Shown: positions 19,358 to 27,045 of the stretch, in pieces | Numbering within the stretch: the stretch's first letter is position 1 | Layout: every line of letters begins with the position of its first letter | Assembly: GCF_025758695.1 (NCBI RefSeq) | Contig: NZ_JANJQP010000001.1 | Coordinates: 248,001 to 312,000 of the forward strand | Direction: 5' to 3' | Origin: Oenococcus kitaharae | GTDB taxonomy: Bacteria; Bacillota; Bacilli; Lactobacillales; Lactobacillaceae | Length of the DNA: 64,000 bases | Notes under the pieces: generated by a model | Database searches by the model: none | Told to the model about the DNA's origin: nothing | What the model saw: the letters and a program-made list of their open reading frames with translations, nothing else | Program-made: the position numbers and the translations under genes

Positions 19358-21430
19358 ATGGCTGATTATTTATTAGAAATTGGTCTGGAAGAAATACCGG
19401 CTCATCTTGTTACAAGTGCCGAAGATCAGCTCGTTTCCCGCAGCGAGGATTTTCTTAAAAAACATCTGTTGCACTATGACCGCGTGCAGGCTTTTTCTAC
19501 ACCGAGACGATTAGCTATTTTGGTTAGAAATTTAGCTGATTTTTCTGATTCAACAGATGAAGAACATCGCGGCCCTTCCTTGAAGGTCGCTAAAGATTCT
19601 GATGGCGCTTGGACCAAAGCGGCACAAGGCTTTGCTCGCGGCCAGAAAATGTCGCCTGATGATTTCACGGAGCGGGATGGCTATGTCTATCTCACAAAGC
19701 ACATAGACGGTGTTGCTGCGTCTGAAATCCTGAAGAGTATCGCGACTGAAGTTGTTGAACAAATGAAGTTCTCGACTTATATGCGCTGGGCTGACTATAA
19801 ATTGGAATATGTGCGTCCCATTCGTTGGCTTGTGTCGTTGCTAGATACGGCCGTTGTTCCATTCACGGTTCTGGATGTGCAGGCTGGACGTGTGACACGC
19901 GGTCACCGTTTCCTAAATACTGGTGAGGTGATAATTGCACAAGCTGATGATTATGAAAAGGATTTAGCCGACGCTTTTGTGATTGCCAATGCCCAAACCC
20001 GAAAAGAAACGATTAGAAAACAGATCCATGAATTGGCTGATCGGCATGGCTGGCATTTGCACATTGATCAAGATTTGCTGGAGGAAGTCAATAATATTGT
20101 TGAATATCCAACAGCTTTTGCGGGTAGTTTTTCTGAAAAATACCTCTCGCTGCCAGATATAGTTTTGATCACCAGTATGCGCGACAATCAGCGTTTCTTT
20201 TATTTAACAGATGAGCAAGGTCAGTTGCTGCCGCACTTTATTTCTGTCAGAAATGGCAATGGTGATCACTTGGATAATGTCATTTCTGGCAATGAGAAGG
20301 TGTTAATCGCCCGTTTGGAGGATGCAAAGTTTTTCTTCCAAGAGGATCAGAAACATTCAATTGATTTCTTTATGGCGAAGGCAGATCATCTGATTTTCCA
20401 CGCAAAAATCGGCACCGTCGTCCAGCATATGGCACGTGTTTCCAAAATTGCAGCCTTGTTGGCTGACAAAATGGGTTTTTCCGAGTCAGAGACGCAAGAC
20501 TTGCAGCGAGCTAGTCAAATCTATAAATTTGATCTCACTACCGCAATGGTAGGCGAATTTTCCGAACTTCAGGGAACAATGGCGGGAATTTACGCTGGCT
20601 TGTTCGGCGAGAATGCCGTTGTTTCACAAGCACTTTCTGAACAATATTTACCGAGCTCTTCTGAAGGCAGCCTGCCACAAAGCCGAGTGGGTGCTTTATT
20701 GGCACTATCTGATAAGTTAGACAGTCTTTTTTCCTTTTTTGCTTGCGGCTTGATTCCCTCTGGCTCAAATGATCCATATGGTTTGCGGCGAGCAGCTTTA
20801 GGAATGGTTCGGATTATCGCCGATCAAAAGTGGCGTTTTTCTTTGAAAGAACTTCTCACGGATTTAAGCGGCTTAGTCCTTGCTAAACAGGGAGCTTTTG
20901 CGGAAATACAAGATCAGAATTTAACTCGAATTAATGCACAGCTTAACGCTTTTATTGTTGACCGAATTCGCCAGCTTTCCGATGGCAGCCGTTATGATTT
21001 GCTAGATGCTGCAACCAGTAAGATCGAACAGGGTGACGTGGAATTGATTTTAAGACGGATTAGTTTTTTGGCTAGCCACGCCGACGATACGAATTTCAAA
21101 GAAGTTGTCGAAGCTTTAGCGCGTGTACAGAGTTTGGCAGAAAAGAATCCTAGTCAAGAAAAAGTCAATCCGGACTTGTTTGTTAATGACTCGGAGAAGG
21201 CCTTATATTTTGCCAGCCAGGCATATTTCGCTGATCAAATTTCGCAATTAAACGATCAGGGGATTTATGATTACTTTGTCTCTTTGAAAGATCCAATCAA
21301 TGATTATTTTGACAGCAACATGATTTTGGACAAAGATCCGCAGATTAAAAAGAACCGACTTGCGCAGATCCATTTATTAAATGAGCAGATCTCCACTTTT
21401 GGTGATTTTAGAAAAATTGTTACGAAATAA
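19358..21430 (+). CDS. glyS: Glycyl-tRNA synthetase beta subunit
   Basis: Beta subunit of GlyRS, needed for tRNA binding. The 690-residue product begins with the family N-terminus YLLEIGLEEIPAHLV, then STPRRLAILV, RGPSLKVAKD, a central HD-like region and ends with a DALR-type anticodon-binding domain (about 600-690). Strong Shine-Dalgarno AAGGAGGAAG precedes the ATG. Third gene of the T-box operon; a terminator follows. Confidence 0.96.
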   Translation: MADYLLEIGLEEIPAHLVTSAEDQLVSRSEDFLKKHLLHYDRVQAFSTPRRLAILVRNLADFSDSTDEEHRGPSLKVAKDSDGAWTKAAQGFARGQKMSPDDFTERDGYVYLTKHIDGVAASEILKSIATEVVEQMKFSTYMRWADYKLEYVRPIRWLVSLLDTAVVPFTVLDVQAGRVTRGHRFLNTGEVIIAQADDYEKDLADAFVIANAQTRKETIRKQIHELADRHGWHLHIDQDLLEEVNNIVEYPTAFAGSFSEKYLSLPDIVLITSMRDNQRFFYLTDEQGQLLPHFISVRNGNGDHLDNVISGNEKVLIARLEDAKFFFQEDQKHSIDFFMAKADHLIFHAKIGTVVQHMARVSKIAALLADKMGFSESETQDLQRASQIYKFDLTTAMVGEFSELQGTMAGIYAGLFGENAVVSQALSEQYLPSSSEGSLPQSRVGALLALSDKLDSLFSFFACGLIPSGSNDPYGLRRAALGMVRIIADQKWRFSLKELLTDLSGLVLAKQGAFAEIQDQNLTRINAQLNAFIVDRIRQLSDGSRYDLLDAATSKIEQGDVELILRRISFLASHADDTNFKEVVEALARVQSLAEKNPSQEKVNPDLFVNDSEKALYFASQAYFADQISQLNDQGIYDYFVSLKDPINDYFDSNMILDKDPQIKKNRLAQIHLLNEQISTFGDFRKIVTK

Positions 21431-21493
21431 GGTCGTCAGCCAGATCATTTTGAGTTTACATAATCTGGTATTTTCACTTAAATAAGCTGCTGA

Positions 21494-21515
21494 GCGCCCG
21501 TGGTGGCGCGTTTTT
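21494..21515 (+). terminator. Terminator after glyS
   Basis: GCGCC (21494-21498), a 6-nt loop, GGCGC (21505-21509), then G and five T. Short but GC-rich. It ends the glyQ operon and lies just upstream of the dnaG promoter. Confidence 0.7.
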
Positions 21516-21518
21516 GTT

Positions 21519-21550
21519 TACTTGACAAAGTCAAGTATTCAGCATATAAT
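21519..21550 (+). promoter_or_regulatory. Consensus promoter of dnaG-rpoD with a palindromic operator
   Basis: Perfect -35 TTGACA (21522-21527) and perfect -10 TATAAT (21545-21550) with a 17-nt spacer. A 19-bp perfect palindrome, TACTTGAC-AAA-GTCAAGTA (21519-21537), covers the -35. A start site about 7 nt after the -10 would leave only about 7-8 nt before the dnaG ATG, with no Shine-Dalgarno. The palindrome looks like an operator for an unidentified dimeric regulator; regulation is inferred. Confidence 0.8.
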
Positions 21551-21564
21551 TTAGTCTCGATCTA

Positions 21565-23427
21565 ATGGCAGCTTTAATTCCTAAAGAGACAATTGAACAG
21601 GTAAAGGATGCCGCTAATATCGTTGACATTGTTGGTCAATATGTGGATTTGAAGAAAAAAGGTAAATATTATTGGGGACTTTGCCCTTTCGTAACTGAGA
21701 ATACGGCCAGTTTCACAGTGGATGAAGAAGGGCAGCGGTATAAATGCTATTCTTGCGGCCGCAGCGGCAATGTTTTTGACTTTTTATCTGAAAAAAAAGG
21801 CCTATCTTTCCCTCAAGCTGTAATGGAAGTTGCTTCTGGCCTAGGTATTCATATTGATCAAAAATATACGGAAAATGCTGGTAGCCGTTTTAGCGAACAA
21901 GAGCAGCGCCTGATTGATCTCAATAAGCAGGCAGCTGAGATTTTTAATCACCTGCTTTTAAATACAGACTTGTCTGGACAAGCATTGCATTATCTTGAAA
22001 AAGATCGCCATCTTGACCGTCAGACGATGACTGATTTTCAGCTCGGTTATCTCCCTTCAGACTGGTCTTTACATCATTTTTTTGATGAAAAGAAGATTCC
22101 AATGGAGGAACAACTGACTTCAGGGTTGATTTCTCAGTATGACGACGGCAGTTTTCACGATGTCTTTGCTAACCGCGTCATGTTTCCACTAAAAGATAGT
22201 TATGGCAATGTTGTTGGTTTTTCAGGCCGTACACTAGACTCGACTAACTCTGCCAAATATATTAATTCCAAAGAAACAGCGATCTTCAAAAAATCCAGGC
22301 TGCTCTATCATTTTGACCAGGCAAAGCAGGCAGCCAAACTTTCTCAGCGTTTCTTATTGCTGGAAGGCTATTTGGATGTGATCGCGGCACACAAAGCCGG
22401 GATTGATTATGGTATTGCGTCGATGGGTACAAGCCTGACTAAAGAACAGCTGCAATTAATTTCTCGCAATAGTCCTAAATTGACAATCGCCTATGATGGT
22501 GACTCAGCCGGACAGAACGCAACTTGGCGTGCGATTTCCGAGACTAGGCAATTTCCTCATCTTCAAGTCGATATTGTCACGATTCCTGCTGGCAAAGACC
22601 CCGATGAATATTTGCAGGAGAAGGGACCAGAAGCACTCAAACAAATTTTCGAGCAAGACAGTAGTTCCATCAATGATTTTGCGTTGGAATATTTAAAACG
22701 CAATCGTAATTTGAGTAATACAGCTGACTTAAGTGCTTATACGACTGATTTGCTGACCTTTTTGTCAGACCATCCTGATCCAATTGCTAATGATCTAACG
22801 TTAAAAAAACTGTCTGACCAGTTCGGGCTTAGCAGATCTGTGCTGGATCAATCCCTCACACAGCTCACCAAGAATAGTCCGAAAACTCGGATCATCAATC
22901 TACAACGATTTGCCGAGTCCGAGCTTGGACCTGGCTCGATGCCGGTAGGCACCACAACGACGGTACGTGATCCAATCAGCGGGCAGCAATCGATGATCGA
23001 AAGAAAAATGATTGTATCGGCTGTTTATCATGAATCCGTGTTTAAAGAGATCGAGAAGAATCAGGATTTTGCCTTTCAAAGTCCTGAAAATCAGCTTTAT
23101 TATTTCCTTATTAAGGGCTTTCGCAGCAGACACCCAGGGATAGAATCAATTGGATCGGCACTGATGGAGAATATGACTGCAGCAGAACAAGAAAAATTTG
23201 CGCCCCTGATCAGTCATCAATTAGCCCTTTACTCGACAGCTAACATTGATGCGATCGATGATTATATCTGGCAGCTGACCGTGAGAATTCCCTTTGAGAA
23301 ACAGATTTTGAGTCTAAAATCGCAAATACAGACGGCAATCAATTTAAATCAAAGCGACCAGATCAAAGAATTGAATGTTAAATTGGCAAAATTAATGAAA
23401 AAAAAGGCGGAGAACAAATATGACTAA
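21565..23427 (+). CDS. dnaG: DNA primase DnaG with an altered zinc finger
   Basis: Makes RNA primers at the replication fork. Domains in the 620-residue product: CHC2 zinc finger (about 36-95), catalytic core with TOPRIM ([22 protein letters not shown]) and a C-terminal helicase-binding domain from about 450. The zinc finger is odd: the usual CPFHxExTPSF reads [11 protein letters not shown], so ligand His43 is Val, while Cys40, Cys61 and Cys64 remain. The ATG at 21565 matches the conserved family start but has no Shine-Dalgarno and lies 14 nt after a consensus -10. It overlaps rpoD by 8 nt. Confidence 0.96.
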   Translation: MAALIPKETIEQVKDAANIVDIVGQYVDLKKKGKYYWGLCPFVTENTASFTVDEEGQRYKCYSCGRSGNVFDFLSEKKGLSFPQAVMEVASGLGIHIDQKYTENAGSRFSEQEQRLIDLNKQAAEIFNHLLLNTDLSGQALHYLEKDRHLDRQTMTDFQLGYLPSDWSLHHFFDEKKIPMEEQLTSGLISQYDDGSFHDVFANRVMFPLKDSYGNVVGFSGRTLDSTNSAKYINSKETAIFKKSRLLYHFDQAKQAAKLSQRFLLLEGYLDVIAAHKAGIDYGIASMGTSLTKEQLQLISRNSPKLTIAYDGDSAGQNATWRAISETRQFPHLQVDIVTIPAGKDPDEYLQEKGPEALKQIFEQDSSSINDFALEYLKRNRNLSNTADLSAYTTDLLTFLSDHPDPIANDLTLKKLSDQFGLSRSVLDQSLTQLTKNSPKTRIINLQRFAESELGPGSMPVGTTTTVRDPISGQQSMIERKMIVSAVYHESVFKEIEKNQDFAFQSPENQLYYFLIKGFRSRHPGIESIGSALMENMTAAEQEKFAPLISHQLALYSTANIDAIDDYIWQLTVRIPFEKQILSLKSQIQTAINLNQSDQIKELNVKLAKLMKKKAENKYD

Positions 23428-24775
23428 AAAAATTGTTGTTTCAGAGAAAAATACTGTTGCAGAAATTCAAGAGGCTTTAACTCAAGCCGATGTCAATTTT
23501 TTGAAAAAGGATAAAAAAGCGGTTTTATTGCACTTGGCTCAGAAAAACAATCAAAAGGCAGACCGTGCAGAAAAAAAGACTCATACTGCAGCAGACAAAA
23601 ACAAAATTGTGAAAATTGCCGATCAGCCTGCTGGACTAAATCAGGCTCAAACCTCTGCAGATTTTGATGAAAAAGCCTATGAAAAAGCCTTAAAAGCCTT
23701 TATCAAAAAGAACAAAAAAGCAGGCCAAGTTGTTTATGACGAATTAGAAGAAAAGATGGCCAAACCGTTTTCTCTGGATGCTGAGAAAATTGATAAATTG
23801 ATTGAAAAAGTTGAAGATGCCGGTATTTCAATTGTTGATGAAGATGGCAACCCTTCTGAAAAGTCTCTGAATACGAAGACGAATAATCCAAGCAAAGAAG
23901 AACTATCAGCGGCTTCTTCAGCACCTAAGGGTGTTAAAATCAATGATCCTGTACGTATGTATTTGAAGGAAATCGGACGTGTTTCACTGTTAAATGCCAC
24001 TCAAGAAGTCGATATTGCTAAGAGAATCGAAAAAGGCGGCGCAGACGGCCAAAGGGCTCGTCAGGAGCTGGCCGAAGCCAACCTGCGTTTAGTTGTGTCA
24101 ATCGCAAAGCGTTATGTCGGTCGCGGTATGCATTTCCTTGATTTAATCCAAGAGGGCAACATGGGTTTGATGAAGGCTGTTGAGAAGTTTGATTATACCA
24201 AGGGCTTTAAATTCTCCACTTATGCCACTTGGTGGATTCGTCAAGCGATTACACGTGCCATTGCCGATCAGGCAAGAACAATTAGAATTCCTGTTCATAT
24301 GGTCGAGACAATTAATAAGCTGATCAGGATTCAGCGTACGCTCATCCAAGACCTTGGCCGTGACCCAATGCCTGAAGAAATTGGTGCGGAAATGGAATTA
24401 ACAGCTGATAAAGTGCGTGAAATTCAAAAAATTGCTCAAGAGCCGGTTTCTTTGGAAACACCTATCGGAGAAGAGGATGACTCCCATTTGGGCGACTTTA
24501 TCGAAGATAATGAAGGCGAATCGCCAATTGAGTCCACTTCTGATCAAATGCTTAAGGACCAGTTAGAAGAAGTCTTGGGTACTTTGACGGAGCGCGAAGA
24601 GAACGTGCTGCGTTTGCGTTTTGGTTTGGAAGACGGTAAGACTCGGACTTTGGAAGAAGTCGGCCGTGTCTTTGGTGTCACTCGTGAGAGAATTAGGCAG
24701 ATTGAAGCCAAGGCTTTGCGCAAGCTGCGTCATCCGAGCCGTTCCAAGCAGTTAAAAGATTTCATGGAAGAATAA
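23420..24775 (+). CDS. rpoD: RNA polymerase primary sigma factor (SigA/RpoD)
   Basis: Housekeeping sigma factor. The 451-residue product has a long lysine/glutamate-rich N-terminus (1-170), then region 1.2 ([16 protein letters not shown]), region 2 ([33 protein letters not shown]), region 3 and region 4 ([20 protein letters not shown]). Shine-Dalgarno GGCGGAG lies before the ATG inside dnaG. dnaG-rpoD is the core of the macromolecular synthesis operon. The near-consensus promoters found in this window (dnaG, rpmG, parE) fit this factor. Confidence 0.97.
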   Translation: MTKKIVVSEKNTVAEIQEALTQADVNFLKKDKKAVLLHLAQKNNQKADRAEKKTHTAADKNKIVKIADQPAGLNQAQTSADFDEKAYEKALKAFIKKNKKAGQVVYDELEEKMAKPFSLDAEKIDKLIEKVEDAGISIVDEDGNPSEKSLNTKTNNPSKEELSAASSAPKGVKINDPVRMYLKEIGRVSLLNATQEVDIAKRIEKGGADGQRARQELAEANLRLVVSIAKRYVGRGMHFLDLIQEGNMGLMKAVEKFDYTKGFKFSTYATWWIRQAITRAIADQARTIRIPVHMVETINKLIRIQRTLIQDLGRDPMPEEIGAEMELTADKVREIQKIAQEPVSLETPIGEEDDSHLGDFIEDNEGESPIESTSDQMLKDQLEEVLGTLTEREENVLRLRFGLEDGKTRTLEEVGRVFGVTRERIRQIEAKALRKLRHPSRSKQLKDFMEE

Positions 24776-24792
24776 AGTTTCTCATGATTTTA

Positions 24793-24820
24793 AAAACTGA
24801 ACTCAGCGTTCGGTTTTTTA
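24793..24820 (+). terminator. Terminator after rpoD
   Basis: AAAACTGAAC (24793-24802), 5-nt loop, GTTCGGTTTT (24808-24817), ending in a T-run. One G-U pair. Lies 17 nt after the rpoD stop. Confidence 0.8.
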
Positions 24821-24844
24821 TTATTTTCTTGAAAGGATTTGTTT

Positions 24845-25537
24845 ATGGCAAAATTGTCGGATCGCTTAATGGCAATCTATCGTTTGATCCCAAATGGCGC
24901 TCGTGTTGCTGATATTGGCACGGATCATGCAGCAATTCCGATTGCGCTTTTGGAAACAGCTAAATCATCTTGTATTATTGCTTCTGATGTGAGAAAAGGG
25001 CCTTTGTTTTCAGCCCAGGAACAGATTGATCTGGCAGATTTAGATAGTCCTCAGCAGATTGAGCTCCGCCTTGGAAGCGGACTTAGTGTGCTCAAAGAAG
25101 ATGATGATATTGACACGATTGTCATGGCCGGTATGGGTGGCGAGCTCATTGCTAAATTAATTGAAAAGGTACCGAAATTTTTGACAGACAGTCTTCTAAT
25201 TTTGCAAGCTAATAACGAAGAATACACAGTCAGAGAAGCGATTATTCAGCAAAAACGTACCATCATTGATGAAAAAATTATTCAGGAAGGCCGTCATTTT
25301 TATGAGATCATCGTTTCTCGCCCTGCAAATAAATTAAATACTTTAACAGAGCACCAACTCAAGTTCGGGCCGCTGCTTTTACAGGAGGATTCGGATATTT
25401 TTCGTCGAAAATGGCAAAAGAAACGTGAGCATTTAGCCAATATTAAAAAAATTCTCGAAGAATCAAAGCAGCAGGGAAGTTTGCGATACGATAGTTTGCA
25501 AGAAGAAATAAAAGAGATTGATGAGGTATTAATGTGA
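24845..25537 (+). CDS. trmK: tRNA (adenine-22-N1)-methyltransferase
   Basis: SAM-dependent methyltransferase that makes m1A22 in certain tRNAs. The 230-residue product begins LSDRLMAIYRLIPNGARVADIGTDHA, the TrmK signature including the SAM-binding loop, and has TIVMAGMGGELIAKLI, a long helical insert and a coiled-coil C-terminal domain. Shine-Dalgarno GAAAGGA precedes the ATG at 24845. Position after rpoD is the usual one. It overlaps pepT by 4 nt (GTGA). Confidence 0.93.
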   Translation: MAKLSDRLMAIYRLIPNGARVADIGTDHAAIPIALLETAKSSCIIASDVRKGPLFSAQEQIDLADLDSPQQIELRLGSGLSVLKEDDDIDTIVMAGMGGELIAKLIEKVPKFLTDSLLILQANNEEYTVREAIIQQKRTIIDEKIIQEGRHFYEIIVSRPANKLNTLTEHQLKFGPLLLQEDSDIFRRKWQKKREHLANIKKILEESKQQGSLRYDSLQEEIKEIDEVLM

Positions 25538-26757
25538 AGTACGAAAAATTAGTTGACCGTTTTATTGGCTATGCCAAGATAAATACACGATCCAACGAAG
25601 CGTCAAAGACGGTTCCAAGTGATCCAAAAGAAGTTGCTTTTTTAAAGAAACTAGCCGAAGAATTAACACAAATCGGCCTATCTGATGTCCGCACAATGCC
25701 TGATGGCTACGTCTTTGCTAAATTGCCAGCAAGCAAAGGCAAAGAAACAGTTACACCAATTGGATTTATTTCGCATGTCGATACAGCCGATTTTAATTCT
25801 GAAAATATTCAGCCGCAAATTCATGAAAATTATGATGGGCAATCAGCGATTAAACTCAGCGATAGTGTCAGTTTGGATCCGGCTGTTTTTCCTAACCTTC
25901 ACAACTATAAGGGCCATACGCTGATTACGACAGACGGCACAACTTTATTGGGCGCGGACGATAAAGCGGGGGTGGCTGAAATTATCACAGCTATGTCTTA
26001 TTTGCTGAATCATCCAGAGATTTCGCATGGTGAAATCGAGATTGCTTTTGGGCCTGATGAAGAAATAGGTATCGGCGCTGATCACTTCGATACGAAAAAT
26101 TTTGGCGCCGAATTTGCCTACACAGTCGATGGTTCGATCAAAGGGGAATTGCAGTGGGCGACTTTCTCTGCCTCTGCGGCGACAATCAAAGCTAAGGGTA
26201 CACAGGTTCACCCCTCATCAGGCTATGGCAAACTAATTAATCCGATTGTTGCCATTATTGATGCCTTTAATCTACTGCCAAATGAGCGGCCGGAAAATAC
26301 ACGCGGCGATGAAGGCTACTATTATCTGTTGGATCTGAATGGGGATGGCGATGCGGCTGAAGCACACTTGATTATTCGTGATTTTAAGCGCGATGGCCTA
26401 AAACAGCGCAAACAAATTCTTGCAGATGCTGTTAAACAGGTAAATGCACAATATTCACATCCTGTTTTGGATCTGAATCAATACGATCAATACTACAATA
26501 TGGCTGATATTTTAAAGGATCATCTGGAGTCGGTCAAATTGGCAGAAGCAGCTTATAAAGAATTAGGCATCGCACCCAATGAGGCACCAGTCCGCGGTGG
26601 TACCGATGGTTCTAAAATCACATTTTTGGGTATGCCGACACCGAATATCTTTACCGGAGCTGAGAACCTGCATGGCCCATTTGAATTTGCCTCGGTTCAG
26701 GACATGGAATTGGCTGTTGACGTGATCCTCAAGATCATCGCGTTGCAGTCTAAATAA
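25534..26757 (+). CDS. pepT: Tripeptidase PepT (M20B)
   Basis: Zinc aminotripeptidase that cleaves the N-terminal residue of tripeptides in the cytosol. The 407-residue product has the metal and catalytic motifs: FISHVDTAD (His, Asp), LLGADDKAG (Asp), FGPDEEIGIGA (Glu pair), YTVDGS, a second His region VHPSSGYGKLIN and the C-terminal ENLHGPFE. The start is a GTG at 25534 overlapping the trmK stop, with coupled translation likely. It is unrelated to trmK in function and shares its promoter. Confidence 0.95.
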   Translation: MKYEKLVDRFIGYAKINTRSNEASKTVPSDPKEVAFLKKLAEELTQIGLSDVRTMPDGYVFAKLPASKGKETVTPIGFISHVDTADFNSENIQPQIHENYDGQSAIKLSDSVSLDPAVFPNLHNYKGHTLITTDGTTLLGADDKAGVAEIITAMSYLLNHPEISHGEIEIAFGPDEEIGIGADHFDTKNFGAEFAYTVDGSIKGELQWATFSASAATIKAKGTQVHPSSGYGKLINPIVAIIDAFNLLPNERPENTRGDEGYYYLLDLNGDGDAAEAHLIIRDFKRDGLKQRKQILADAVKQVNAQYSHPVLDLNQYDQYYNMADILKDHLESVKLAEAAYKELGIAPNEAPVRGGTDGSKITFLGMPTPNIFTGAENLHGPFEFASVQDMELAVDVILKIIALQSK

Positions 26758-26787
26758 AAACACCGATTTATTATTGATCGGTGTTTT
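26757..26787. terminator. Bidirectional terminator between pepT and the DUF2929 gene
   Basis: AAAACACCGAT (26757-26767) and ATCGGTGTTTT (26777-26787), an 11-bp perfect stem with T-runs both ways. The stem overlaps the last codons of the minus-strand gene. Confidence 0.85.
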
Positions 26788-26968
26788 CTTTCGAATTGTC
26801 GGCTGATTGAGAAATTGTCGTGATAAGAAACGCGGCTGCTTCACCAATAACTAGAAAGATAATTGAAATTTTCCACGGTATATAAGCCTGTTTTGAAAGT
26901 TCGCCAACAATAAAGCCCAAAACATTACCTAAAATAACCGACCAAATACCCACTGCAATATATTTCAT
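26771..26968 (-). CDS. Small membrane protein, DUF2929 (YjzD-like) family
   Basis: A 65-residue protein with two predicted membrane helices: MKYIAVGIWSVILGNVLGFIVG near the N-terminus and ISIIFLVIGEAAAFLITTI near the C-terminus, followed by a charged tail. The start and spacing resemble DUF2929 proteins of Lactobacillales, which often lie next to dnaE as here; their function is unknown. I chose the ATG at 26968. There is no Shine-Dalgarno, but TACACT lies 6 nt upstream (26975-26980) with TTGTAT 17 nt further, suggesting a leaderless transcript. A longer frame starting at 27058 would overlap dnaE. Confidence 0.72.
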   Translation of the reverse strand: MKYIAVGIWSVILGNVLGFIVGELSKQAYIPWKISIIFLVIGEAAAFLITTISQSADNSKENTDQ

Positions 26969-27045
26969 GAACAAAGTGTAAGACTGTTGCGTAAAAAATA
27001 CAAATATACGAACAAAGTTTCGCACATTCGCGATATTATTTACTT
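26969..27045. promoter_or_regulatory. Divergent promoter region between the DUF2929 gene and dnaE
   Basis: On the minus strand: TTGTAT, 17 nt, TACACT (26975-26980), 6 nt, ATG. On the plus strand: TATTAT (27034-27039), 6 nt, GTG of dnaE, with no good -35. Neither gene has a Shine-Dalgarno. Both arrangements fit transcription starting at or within a base of the start codon. Inferred from sequence only. Confidence 0.45.

Noticed and set aside
21519-21537. CtsR-type operator at the dnaG promoter
   Set aside because: CtsR sites are direct repeats (GGTCAAA-type); this is an inverted repeat, so no regulator was assigned.
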